Below are positions 35,278 through 44,084 of a stretch of DNA of 64,000 bases, piece after piece. The position numbers and the translations under genes were made by a program. Each line of letters opens with the position of its first letter. Within the stretch, counting starts at the first letter, position 1. The notes under the pieces were generated by a model. It did not search any database. It was not told the origin of the DNA and worked only from the letters and a program-made list of their open reading frames with translations. Source of the stretch: Ga0077555 sp963741565 (GTDB taxonomy: Bacteria; Pseudomonadota; Alphaproteobacteria; Rhizobiales; Hyphomicrobiaceae); assembly GCA_963741565.1 (NCBI GenBank), contig CAVUIK010000001.1:186001-250000 (forward strand), read 5' to 3'.

Positions 35278-36234
35278 TCAACCCCGGGTCGCCAGATCCC
35301 CTATAATGCCCGCCAGCACGAGCCATCCGACTTGCCGGTTCGACTTGAAGCGGGTGAGACAACCGCTTGCGTCCTCTGTATCGAGTGTCATCACCTGCCA
35401 AGCAAGCAGTAGTCCAGCTGCCGTTAAGCCAATCATCAGGACAAAACCTCCACCCACGAGGTGAGCCGCTGCCGCCCACAAGGCCAGCGCGGCAACATAG
35501 AAGCCGGCGACCCAGCACTTCGTTGCCGCGCCGAACCGGATCGCGGTCGACTTTAGTCCCATGGCGAGATCGTCTTCCTTGTCCTGATGGGCATAGATCG
35601 TGTCGTAGCCGATCGTCCAAAGCACGCAGCCAGCATAGAGCAGGATTGCGGGCCACTCGATCCGGCCGCGAGCGGCCGTCCAGCCAACCAGGGCGCCCCA
35701 TTTGAAGGTCAGCCCGAGCACCAACTGCGGCCAATAGGTGAAGCGCTTCGTGAACGGGTAGATCGCGACCAGGGCGAGCGACGAGATGCCGAGGCAGATC
35801 GTTGCGGCATTGAACTGCAGAAGGACCAGTAAGCCGATCAGGCAGAGCGCCACCATGAAGATCGCAGCTTGCCGGACGGTAACCTGACCCGACGGGATCG
35901 GACGGTTCCGGGTTCGCGCAACGCCGGCGTCATAGTCGCGATCGACGATGTCGTTATAGGTGCAGCCGGCGCCGCGCATGACATTGGCGCCGATGAAAAA
36001 CAAGGCCGCTGACCCGAGACTTGGCCAGAGGCTTGCCATGGTCGATCGGTTGACGTGTTCGGCCAGGGCCAGACTCCACCAGCATGGGAACAGGAGGAGC
36101 CAGGCGCCGATCGGACGATCAAACCGGGCCAAGCGCAGGTAGGGACGGGCGGCTGCAGGCGCGAGCCGGTCCACCCAGTTGCCGGGCACGGCATCTGGGA
36201 CGGCGGGCGTCGGGTCGATCGGTCGGTCGGCCAT
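35278..36234 (-). CDS. ubiA: 4-hydroxybenzoate octaprenyltransferase
   Basis: 318 residues from ATG 36234; the upstream extension lacks similarity. Membrane prenyltransferase with the first Asp motif in GAGCTYNDIVDRDYDAGVARTRNRPIPSG (NDxxDxxxD) and the second in YDTIYAHQDKEDD; about eight hydrophobic helices. It attaches the polyprenyl tail to 4-hydroxybenzoate in ubiquinone synthesis. It reads toward the STN-protein gene on the same strand. The gap between them (34980-35277) shows no clear element. Confidence 0.95.
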   Translation of the reverse strand: MADRPIDPTPAVPDAVPGNWVDRLAPAAARPYLRLARFDRPIGAWLLLFPCWWSLALAEHVNRSTMASLWPSLGSAALFFIGANVMRGAGCTYNDIVDRDYDAGVARTRNRPIPSGQVTVRQAAIFMVALCLIGLLVLLQFNAATICLGISSLALVAIYPFTKRFTYWPQLVLGLTFKWGALVGWTAARGRIEWPAILLYAGCVLWTIGYDTIYAHQDKEDDLAMGLKSTAIRFGAATKCWVAGFYVAALALWAAAAHLVGGGFVLMIGLTAAGLLLAWQVMTLDTEDASGCLTRFKSNRQVGWLVLAGIIGDLATRG

Positions 36235-36364
36235 GGCCGAATTTGATCCGAGGTTGGAACCCGGCGCCATGCGGGTTGGCGCCGCGGGATGGTGATGGCA
36301 GGCCCGCAACTTGTCGCCGGGCGCGACGCGAGGCGGATCGCTCCGGTCACTGCGAAACCAGACT

Positions 36365-37234
36365 TCAAAACCGTTCGGCAACGAGCCGGTAGCACCAGAA
36401 AGCTTCGTCGGTCTCGATCAGATATTTCAGCTGTTCGGGAGGAAAGCCGGTTTCACGCCGGATGTGCCGTGTCATGTGCGATTGATCGGCATAACCTGCG
36501 TCGGTTGCGAGCTGCGCCAAGCTGGTCTTGTCATTTCCGCGCGCGGCAACCGACAGCGCAAAAAGTCGTTCGGTGCGGGCGTTATTCAGGAGATCGCGCC
36601 TCGACTGGCCGGTCCAGGATCTGATCCGGCGCTCGATCTGGCGTACACTGCGACCGGTGCCCGAGGTCGCTGCGCGTAGCGCGAGCGCTCGGCTCCAATC
36701 CTGCAACATATGGCTGACTGCATGGCCCGGCGGACGCGCCCGCTGCCACAACGGCTCCAGTCGATCCTGAATGCGCTGAAAGCGCTCGTCGTCACTGCCG
36801 GGTCGCATGATATCGCTGCAGAGCGTGAGCAAGGAGCCGTCGAAGACGGTGTCGACCGGTACGATCTGATCGCGCGTTTGGCTCACATCCATGCCGGTCA
36901 GCGCGGCCATCGCGTCGGGATAGAATACCACGATCATCGCGTGGATCGGGCCGGGATTCCAGCTCGTGGTCGGTTGGCGTTGCGGTCCGCTGAAGACAAT
37001 CGGCGCCATCGCGGGCTGCGACGTCGGATCATCTGAGCCAGACGGCCAATCAACGATGGTGGCCTGCCCTTCCAAGTACCACGTCACACCACAATAGGGC
37101 GTGGCCGCAAAGTGGTTGAACCGTTGCGCTGGGCCAAGTGGATAGTCGCGTGTATCGCGCACGAACGCGCCGAAGATGCATCCGGCGAGCACAGGGCGCG
37201 GCCAAAACACCAGCGCTTCGGGTCGTGGTTTCAC
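36365..37234 (-). CDS. AraC-family transcriptional regulator
   Basis: 289 residues from GTG 37234, which has GAGGA about 9 bases upstream; an upstream extension to 37444 is low-complexity. The N-terminal ~190 residues form a ligand or oligomerisation domain (CIFGAFVRDTRDYPL ... GVTWYLEGQATIVDW). The C-terminal ~90 residues carry the double helix-turn-helix: GRSVRQIERRIRSWTGQSRRDLLN, then TSLAQLATDAGYADQSHMTRHIRRETGFPPEQL. It is divergent from the P450 gene over ~55 bases and probably controls it. Confidence 0.87.
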   Translation of the reverse strand: MKPRPEALVFWPRPVLAGCIFGAFVRDTRDYPLGPAQRFNHFAATPYCGVTWYLEGQATIVDWPSGSDDPTSQPAMAPIVFSGPQRQPTTSWNPGPIHAMIVVFYPDAMAALTGMDVSQTRDQIVPVDTVFDGSLLTLCSDIMRPGSDDERFQRIQDRLEPLWQRARPPGHAVSHMLQDWSRALALRAATSGTGRSVRQIERRIRSWTGQSRRDLLNNARTERLFALSVAARGNDKTSLAQLATDAGYADQSHMTRHIRRETGFPPEQLKYLIETDEAFWCYRLVAERF

Positions 37235-37289
37235 GGGGTCGTCCTCGCACTGAGCTGCACCGGCGGATGTCGTATCCGTTCTATACGAC

Positions 37290-38720
37290 GTGGGCTTGCT
37301 CTGGGAAGGTGGACCAAGTGAGCCGTTAGTTCTGGGGATCGCAGTGCAAGCAGCCGAACACGCCGGATTGGCGCCGGTCATTCCGCCCGCGCCTAAGGTG
37401 CACGCCAAGGACTTGGCCGCGTGGCGGGTCGTGCGCGAGTTCACGCGGGATACGCTGTCGGCCTGGCCCGATTATGCTTTCGATGTACCGATCAACCGGC
37501 GGCGCATCTTTGGTATTGATGGTATCCTGATCAACGATCCCGACGGCGTGCGGCATGTGATGGCGACTGCTGCGCAGAAATACACCCGGCCGGTTTCGTT
37601 TGTGCGCATCTTCCGGCCGCTTGGCGGCAATGGTGTCCTGCTCGCTGAGGGGGCCAAGTGGCGGCTGCAGCGGCGACTGCTGGCACCGGTATTCACACCG
37701 GCCAGCGTTGGCCGCTTGCTTCCGCATTTCGCCAGGGCGGCCGCCGATCTGGTGGCGCGTCTTGAAGGACAGACAACCATCAATTTGGCGGCGGCCTTTC
37801 AAGACGCGACGCTCGAAGCGGTGTTGCGGGCGTTGTTCACGCTTTCGGACGCCGACAGGCGGCAGCGGTTGGCGGATATGGTTCGCGCCTACATGACCGG
37901 TCCAGGCACGCCGAACATTCTCGATGGTTTCTCGAGGACGGAGAACAGTTGGCCTTGGGCGCTGCGCCGCCGCCGAGCTTTCCAGCGCAATTGGTTCGCT
38001 GCCGTGGACGAGATTGTGGCGGAGCGTAAATCGCGGAGTACCACCGGTCATCCCACCGACCTGCTGGATATGCTGCTGGCGGCCCACGACCCGGAAACAG
38101 GGGCACAATTGAGCGATGCCGAGGTGCGTGATCAGTGCGCAACGATGCTGTTCGCAGGCTTCGAAACCACGTCCCGGCTGCTGTTCTGGGCCTGCTATCT
38201 GCTCTGCCTCGATCAAGTGGAGCAGGGTCGATTGCGTGCCGAGATTGCAGCGACTCCGCCTCAGGATGTGCAATCGCTCGACGAGCTGCGCCGCAGGCCG
38301 TTGATGCGTGAGACGCTGTTGGAGACGTTGCGTCTGTATCCGTCAGCGCCGCTGCTGACACGGGAGGCAGTCGAACCGGATACGATCCTGGGCGTCGACA
38401 TCCGGCCCGGCGCGCAAATTTTCATCAGCCCGTGGGTGATCCACCGCCACCGGAAATACTGGGAGCAGCCGAACGCCTTCATCCCGGCGCGGTTCAAAGG
38501 CAAGCCGTCGCCGTGGATGTCTGGCACGTTCATGCCGTTCGGTGCCGGACCGCGAATTTGCATCGGCGCCGCCTTCGCCATGGCCGAAGCGGAAATCATT
38601 CTGGCAACACTGTTGTCACGCTTCAGGATCCGCCTCGCCGACCAGCGGCCCGTGCTGCCGGTCGGGCGGATCACCACGACACCGAACTACGAGCCGCAGT
38701 TCCGGTTGGAGAGGATTTGA
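37290..38720 (+). CDS. Cytochrome P450
   Basis: 476 residues if the GTG at 37290 is used; GTG 37344, preceded by GGGG, would remove 18 residues and is equally possible. The oxygen-binding I-helix is MLFAGFETTSR, the ExxR motif is ETLRLYP, and the heme loop FMPFGAGPRICIGAAFA supplies the Cys ligand. The sequence resembles the CYP4/CYP102-like long-chain group more than short camphor-type enzymes; substrate unknown. No ferredoxin partner is encoded nearby. Confidence 0.92.
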   Translation: MGLLWEGGPSEPLVLGIAVQAAEHAGLAPVIPPAPKVHAKDLAAWRVVREFTRDTLSAWPDYAFDVPINRRRIFGIDGILINDPDGVRHVMATAAQKYTRPVSFVRIFRPLGGNGVLLAEGAKWRLQRRLLAPVFTPASVGRLLPHFARAAADLVARLEGQTTINLAAAFQDATLEAVLRALFTLSDADRRQRLADMVRAYMTGPGTPNILDGFSRTENSWPWALRRRRAFQRNWFAAVDEIVAERKSRSTTGHPTDLLDMLLAAHDPETGAQLSDAEVRDQCATMLFAGFETTSRLLFWACYLLCLDQVEQGRLRAEIAATPPQDVQSLDELRRRPLMRETLLETLRLYPSAPLLTREAVEPDTILGVDIRPGAQIFISPWVIHRHRKYWEQPNAFIPARFKGKPSPWMSGTFMPFGAGPRICIGAAFAMAEAEIILATLLSRFRIRLADQRPVLPVGRITTTPNYEPQFRLERI

Positions 38721-38751
38721 CGGCTATTTGTTAGGAAAGAATCCATTTGGA

Positions 38752-39543
38752 TTATGGCTTCGCGCGCTGGATGGCGGTGGCGAGGCCTTGGGCACGGGCG
38801 GTCTTGAAGGCCTCGGTGACATGGCTCAGCTGATGCGTGTCGAAATGCGCATGCAATGCTGTCCGCAGGCCTTGCGCGTCAAGCGTGCGATTGATCGAGC
38901 GCTTGACCAGCTTCAGCGCGAAGGGCTCTGCCTCGGCAATCCGGCGGGCCAGCGCCTCGGTCTCGGCGATGAGCTGCGCACGGGGCACGACCTTGTTGAC
39001 CATGCCGATCTCGTAAGCTTCGGCCGCCATCATGCGCCGCCCGGTGAACAGCAGCTCTTTGGCCTTGCGCGCACCCATCACCCAAGGATGGAACAGCACC
39101 TCGACCGCCGCGGCGCCGAGTGTATGGCATACCGGATCGGAGAAGAACGCGTCCTCGGCGGCGACGATCAGGTCGCACATATTCGCGACCATGAAGCCGC
39201 CCGCGATGCAGGCGCCGTGTACCTGCGCGATGGTCGGCTTGGGACAGTCCCAGATCCGTAGCGCATACTCGAGATAATAAAGCTCCTCGTAGGCCCATCG
39301 CTGCTCGACTGTGAAATCGGCGCGCTTTGCGGCGCCCTCCTTGAGGTCGTGGCCAGCGGAGAAGTGATCGCCCTTGCCATCGAAGATGAGCACGCGTACC
39401 GCCGGATCGGCGGTCGCTTTGCGCACGGCGTCGTCGAGCTCGTCGAGCAGCGTCTGGCTCTCGGCATTGCGCATTTCCGGCCGGTTGTGGGTCAGGCGGG
39501 CGATCGGGCCGTCGACGTTAAAGGCAATCTGGCTGTAACTCAT
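38752..39543 (-). CDS. Enoyl-CoA hydratase/isomerase family protein
   Basis: 263 residues from ATG 39543 (GAGAGG upstream). Crotonase fold: oxyanion-hole loops GKGDHFSAGHDLKEG and VHGACIAGGFMVANMCDLIVA, catalytic-region ... SDPVCHTLG, and FTGRRMMAAEAYEIGMVNKVV. The Glu positions of classical hydratases are replaced (Asp/Cys), so it may be an isomerase or act on an unusual acyl-CoA. It is convergent with the P450 gene. Confidence 0.9.
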   Translation of the reverse strand: MSYSQIAFNVDGPIARLTHNRPEMRNAESQTLLDELDDAVRKATADPAVRVLIFDGKGDHFSAGHDLKEGAAKRADFTVEQRWAYEELYYLEYALRIWDCPKPTIAQVHGACIAGGFMVANMCDLIVAAEDAFFSDPVCHTLGAAAVEVLFHPWVMGARKAKELLFTGRRMMAAEAYEIGMVNKVVPRAQLIAETEALARRIAEAEPFALKLVKRSINRTLDAQGLRTALHAHFDTHQLSHVTEAFKTARAQGLATAIQRAKP

Positions 39544-39702
39544 CGCGGGCCTCTCGAGCATGACTTCTGTGCTTTGAAATCAAGCACACACATACAGCAG
39601 CCGTCCATGCGCCCTTGCGGGTTTGCGCCCTGAGGCTCGACACCCCCGGTCGAGGCTCGTAGTCTTGCCGGGATCGTGAGGAGCGGTCGAGGAGGATCAC
39701 AC

Positions 39703-40631
39703 ATGGACCACGTCAGAATGCCCAAGCCGGCAAGTACCACCCTAGAGGCGCCAGCGGCGTTGACCCAGCGTGACATCGACCAGCGCGTGTTCGATCTTTA
39801 CGACGAATACTGCCACGGCCGCATGGATCGCCGCGAGTTCCTGGCCCGCGCCGCTGCGATCACGGTCGGCGGCCTTGCCATGGCGCAGGCGCTGTTCCCC
39901 CGCTACGCCGAGGCGCAGACGATCTCCTTCACCGATCCCCGGATCAAGGCCCGCTACGTGACCTATCCCTCGCCTGGCGGCACCTCCGGCACCATGCGCG
40001 GTTATCTGGTGCAACCGACCGGCGCGGGGCCGTTTCCGGTCGTCCTGGTGATCCATGAGAACCGTGGGCTCAATCCCTATATCGAGGACGTCGCCCGCCG
40101 TGCCGCAGCCGAGGGCTTCCTGGCGTTGGCGCCGGACGGTCTGTTTCCGGTCGGCGGCTACCCGGGCAACGATGACGACGGCCGGGCGCTGCAGGCAGGG
40201 CTCGATCAGGGCAAGCTCCGAACGGATATGGCCAACAGCGCGCGCTGGCTGAGATCCAACGCGCTCTCCAACGGCAAGCCGGTGTGACCGGCTTTTGCTG
40301 GGGCGGCGGCGTGACCAATTATCTCGCGGTGACGCTGGGCGCCGACATGAAGGCTGGTGTTCCGTTTTATGGGGCTGCGGCCGAGACGGCGGCAGTTGCC
40401 ACGATCAAGGCGCCGTTGATGGTGCAGTACGCCGAGAACGACGAGCGCATCAACGCGATGTGGCCCGGCTATGAGGCGGCGTTGAAGGCGGCTGGTGTTC
40501 CCTATGAGATGCACATGTACGCAGGTACCCAGCACGGCTTCCACAACAACTCGACACCGCGCTATCACGAAGCTTCGGCGAAGCTTGCCTGGGAACGAAC
40601 TATTGCATTCTTCAAAAAACACCTGGCCTGA
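39703..40631 (+). pseudogene. Tat-exported dienelactone hydrolase family protein, frameshifted
   Basis: 309 residues if one missing base is restored. It starts at ATG 39703 (GGAGG upstream). The N-terminus has a twin-Arg signal (MDRREFLARAAAITVGGLAMA ... AEAQ), then the hydrolase domain (VVLVIHENRGLNPYIEDVARR, LAPDGLFPVGGYPGNDDDG). A base is missing near 40278, so the frame stops at GGTGTGA (TGA 40285-40287). In the next frame VTGFCWGGG gives the nucleophile Cys, then ENDERIN (Asp) and TQHGFHNNSTPRY (His). All triad parts are present, so a one-base error or recent mutation is likely. Confidence 0.85.
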
Positions 40632-40659
40632 GAACGCGCGCAGCATGGGCCGGCGATGA

Positions 40660-41403
40660 ATGGAAGAGCCGCAGGACTTTCGCGCGCCACGGCTGTTCGT
40701 GATGGACGGCCTCGCAGAGTGTGGCACGGTCGCACTCACGCGCGAGCAGGTCAATTATCTCGTCAATGTGATGCGCCTTGGGGATGGCGCGGAGATCCTG
40801 GTGTTCAACGGGCGCGACGGGGAATGGCGGGCGCGGATCGTGCGCGAAGGCCGCCGTGACGCGCATCTCGCGATCCAGTCCCGTACGCGGCCCCAGACCG
40901 CGGGGCCCGATCTCCACTATCTCTTTGCACCGTTGAAGCGCGCCCGGCTCGACTACATGGTGCAAAAGGCGACGGAGCTTGGCGTCGCTGTGCTGCAGCC
41001 AGTGAACACGCAACACACGGTTGCCGAGCGTGTGAACCTCGACCGCATGCGCGCGAACGTCGTCGAGGCGGCGGAACAGTGCGGTATTCTGCGGGTCCCC
41101 GAGGTGCGGGCACCCATCGCATTCGGCGCTTGTCTTGCGGGCTGGAGCCCGGATCGCCGGATCATCTTCTGCGACGAGGGCGCTCCCGTGCGCGACCCTG
41201 TGGTCGCGCTGCAGGCGGTCGGCGCCGGACCGGTGGCGGTCTTCATCGGGCCGGAAGGCGGGTTCGCCGAGGCGGAGCGCGCTCAACTCCTGGCAAAACC
41301 ATTTACGCTCCGCCTGGCGCTGGGGCCACGGATCATGCGGGCCGATACGGCGGCGGTCGCCGCACTGGCGCTGGTTAACGCGGTTCTGGGCGATTGGCGT
41401 TGA
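40660..41403 (+). CDS. rsmE: 16S rRNA (uracil1498-N3)-methyltransferase
   Basis: 247 residues. An N-terminal PUA-like domain (RLFVMDGL ... LVNVMRLGDGAEILVFNGRDGEW) is followed by a SPOUT methyltransferase knot. Signatures are LFAPLKRARLDYMVQKATELGV, NTQHTV, EAAEQCGI, FIGPEGGFAEAE and LRLALGPRIMRADTA. It methylates U1498 at the decoding site of 16S rRNA. Confidence 0.95.
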   Translation: MEEPQDFRAPRLFVMDGLAECGTVALTREQVNYLVNVMRLGDGAEILVFNGRDGEWRARIVREGRRDAHLAIQSRTRPQTAGPDLHYLFAPLKRARLDYMVQKATELGVAVLQPVNTQHTVAERVNLDRMRANVVEAAEQCGILRVPEVRAPIAFGACLAGWSPDRRIIFCDEGAPVRDPVVALQAVGAGPVAVFIGPEGGFAEAERAQLLAKPFTLRLALGPRIMRADTAAVAALALVNAVLGDWR

Positions 41404-41422
41404 CCGGCAACAAGGGGCAAGA

Positions 41423-42286
41423 TCAGCCCGCGACCTTGATCTCGTTCACCTGATCAAAGAACCGGCGTCGCATTTCGCGTTTCTCGTCCTCCGAGAGTTC
41501 CCGGCCAAGATTGGCGCCATAGCGGCCGAGCAGGCGGCGGTAGATGTGCGGCGGGATGTCGACGAACGAGCCGGTGGAATTGGCGATGACACTGTTCACG
41601 TCGTCGGCCGTGGCCGCCTCAAGCGCATGGGCAACGGCTTCGTCGAGCTTGGAAACATCGTCGGGCGGCGCGCCGTCGGGGGGCAATGGCGGCCGCGGCG
41701 GATCAGCGGCGCCTTCGGGCCGGAGCGCACCTTCATCGGTCAGCAAGGCGAAGAACGTCAAGACCTGTGACTTGGTGATTTCCGTAACCGAGTCACACTC
41801 GCGCTGGAGCCGTGCGGCCTGATTGTGCCACGCTCTGGGCTCGATCCCCACAAGGTGGACGCGGACGCCATGCTCTTGCGCCAGCTCGACGGCGCCGCGG
41901 ATGTCGTCGTCGCCGGTTACGAGAATGGCGCTCGAGATGGCCTTTCGCTGGCTGAGCTTCACAAGATCGAGAACGAGCAAAGTGTCGACGCCCTTCTGGA
42001 CGTTCTCGCGGCTCAGCGTTCCCAGGCGCAGCTTGCAATCGGACCGGGTTGCGATCTGCAGCTGTTGCTCGGACAGCTGGTCCGGCGAGGGCGCGGCGTC
42101 GTACCAGTAGGTGCGCAAGAGGCTGTAGCCGGGTTCACGGGCCGTGGCGACGCTAAGCAACAGTGGCAGGAACTCGTTGTCGTCGAGCAGCATATATTGG
42201 CGCCGTTCATGGCGCCGTCCGGACAAGAGTTCGGCGCAAGCCGCAAACACGTAGCCCGCATCGACAAAAATCGCGAGGCTCCCCAT
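41423..42286 (-). CDS. NYN (LabA/DUF88) domain nuclease-like protein
   Basis: 287 residues from ATG 42286; the upstream stretch to 42349 is not family-like. PIN-like fold with acidic metal residues in AIFVDAGYVF, KGVDTLLVLDLVKLS and ILVTGDDDIRGAVELAQEHGVRVHLVGIEP (residues ~2-170). The C-terminal half (~195-287) has a Pro-rich linker and a helical domain with YRRLLGRYGANLG, perhaps a nucleic-acid or partner-binding part. NYN proteins are thought to process RNA; the target here is unknown. It lies on the opposite strand between rsmE and gshA. Confidence 0.82.
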   Translation of the reverse strand: MGSLAIFVDAGYVFAACAELLSGRRHERRQYMLLDDNEFLPLLLSVATAREPGYSLLRTYWYDAAPSPDQLSEQQLQIATRSDCKLRLGTLSRENVQKGVDTLLVLDLVKLSQRKAISSAILVTGDDDIRGAVELAQEHGVRVHLVGIEPRAWHNQAARLQRECDSVTEITKSQVLTFFALLTDEGALRPEGAADPPRPPLPPDGAPPDDVSKLDEAVAHALEAATADDVNSVIANSTGSFVDIPPHIYRRLLGRYGANLGRELSEDEKREMRRRFFDQVNEIKVAG

Positions 42287-42559
42287 GCAACCAACCCCTT
42301 GGTCCAACGTGATCCGCCCTACCGGCCCTTTGGGCCATCCCTCGGCCAAGCTAATGCATCGCGCGAGAAAATCCTACGCGTACACCGCACACTTTCGGCG
42401 GTATGATAACGATGCGGCAAACTTACAACTACCGGCTGGGCCCGGTCTGTCGCGCCGTCACCGCCAAGAGCCTTGTGTCCGTTCCTGCGGCCAGCCATAA
42501 CGAGGCCAGGGAAGGCTGCGGCGATGCTCCGCTGCGGCCGGTTTGTCGAGGAAGATCGA

Positions 42560-43960
42560 ATGTCTACACGCCAGGAAGGCGCCCCGTCACCGCCGATCGG
42601 CTCTCGCGACGACCTCGTCGAGTGGTTCGCGGTCGGCTCGAAGCCGAAGTCCGAATGGCGGATTGGAACCGAGCACGAGAAGATCGTATTTCGGACCGAC
42701 GACCTGCAACCGGTTCCCTATGACGGCCCGCGCGGGATTCGCGCGATCATGGAGGAGTTGATCCGGCGCTATGGCTGGCTGCCGATCCTCGAAGGCGACA
42801 CCATTATTGCACTGAAGCGGCCTGACGGCGAGCCGATGGCGACCGTATCGCTGGAGCCGGGCGGCCAGTTCGAACTCTCCGGCGCGCCGCTGGCGACGAT
42901 GCATGAGGTCGGTGACGAAACGCAGCTGCATCTCGATCAGGTGCGGGCGATCGGCGAGGACTTGAAAATCGGATTCCTCGGCCTTGGCTTCTCGCCGAAA
43001 TGGAAATTGGCCGAAACGCCGAAGATGCCGAAGCGGCGCTACGCCGTGATGACCCGCTACATGCCGCAAGTCGGCAAGGGCGGCCTTGAGATGATGTACC
43101 GCACCGCGACCATCCAGGTGAACCTCGACTTCGCGGATGAAGCGGACATGGTCAAGAAGTTGCGCGTGTCGCTGGCGCTGCAGCCGCTGGCCACGGCCAT
43201 CTTCGCCGCTTCGCCGTTCACCGAAGGCAAACCGAATGGCTTCCTGTCGCTCAGGAGCGAGGTGTGGCGCGACACCGACCAGAACAGAACGGGCATGCTG
43301 CCGTTCGTGTTCGAAAGCGGCATGAGCTTCGACCGGTACGTCGAGTATGCGCTCGATGTGCCGATGTACTTCATCTACCGGGATGGCGAATACATCGACG
43401 TGGCCGGCGCCTCGTTCCGAGATTTCATGGCGGGCAAGCTGGCGAAGAAGCTGAACCGGCCTGAGTTGGCTGCGCTTGAGCCGACGATCGCCGATTGGTC
43501 GGACCACATCACCACGATCTTCCCCGAGGTGCGCATGAAGCGCTTCCTAGAGATGCGCGGTGCTGACGGCGGGCGCTGGCGGCGGATCTGCGCGTTGCCC
43601 GCGTTCTGGGTCGGTTTGCTCTACGATCAGTCGGCGCTTGATGCCGCCTGGGACGTGGTGCGGACATGGACGGCCGAAGAGCGGCAGACGCTGCGAAACG
43701 GGGTGCCGCGCACCGCGCTTAAGACCCCATTCCGCCGCTTCAAGTTGCATGACATTGCCAAGGAAGTTACGGCGATTTCGGCGTCCGGGCTGAAGGCGCG
43801 CGGCCTGAAGAACGCTAAGGGCGAGGACGAGCGGATCTATCTCGAGCCTGTGAATGCCATCGTCGAGTCCGGGCGGACAATCGCCGAGGACCTGCTCGAG
43901 GCATACGAGCGCCAATGGAACCGGAACATCGATCGGGTCTTCACCGAGTTTGCATTCTGA
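42560..43960 (+). CDS. gshA: Glutamate-cysteine ligase (plant/alphaproteobacterial type)
   Basis: 466 residues from ATG 42560 (GAGGAAG upstream). Signatures are WRIGTEHEKIVF (substrate/ATP region), VSLEPGGQFELSG, GFSPKWKLAETPKMPKRRY, TATIQVNLDFADEADM and SEVWRDTDQNRTG. It catalyses the first step of glutathione synthesis. Glutathione use in this window is consistent with gloB and two GST genes. A perfect hairpin starts at its stop codon. Confidence 0.95.
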   Translation: MSTRQEGAPSPPIGSRDDLVEWFAVGSKPKSEWRIGTEHEKIVFRTDDLQPVPYDGPRGIRAIMEELIRRYGWLPILEGDTIIALKRPDGEPMATVSLEPGGQFELSGAPLATMHEVGDETQLHLDQVRAIGEDLKIGFLGLGFSPKWKLAETPKMPKRRYAVMTRYMPQVGKGGLEMMYRTATIQVNLDFADEADMVKKLRVSLALQPLATAIFAASPFTEGKPNGFLSLRSEVWRDTDQNRTGMLPFVFESGMSFDRYVEYALDVPMYFIYRDGEYIDVAGASFRDFMAGKLAKKLNRPELAALEPTIADWSDHITTIFPEVRMKRFLEMRGADGGRWRRICALPAFWVGLLYDQSALDAAWDVVRTWTAEERQTLRNGVPRTALKTPFRRFKLHDIAKEVTAISASGLKARGLKNAKGEDERIYLEPVNAIVESGRTIAEDLLEAYERQWNRNIDRVFTEFAF

Positions 43961-43981
43961 GACCACCCACCGCCGTGGTCT
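43960..43981 (+). terminator. Hairpin at the end of gshA
   Basis: AGACCAC (43960-43966) pairs perfectly with GTGGTCT (43975-43981) over 8 bases, beginning at the last base of the gshA stop codon. Only two Ts follow, so termination is possible but weak. Confidence 0.35.
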
Positions 43982-44084
43982 TGGGGGCAGTTGGATTTTA
44001 ACTATTGCGCGGGCTCGATCTCCGGAAGCTGGCTGAAACCGTATATTGATAGCTCACAATCGTTGCTGTGAAGTGGGACGCAGA

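Noticed and set aside
36263..36283. GGCGCC inverted repeat downstream of the AraC gene as a terminator
   Set aside because: It is only 6 bp with imperfect extension and no T-run on the relevant strand.
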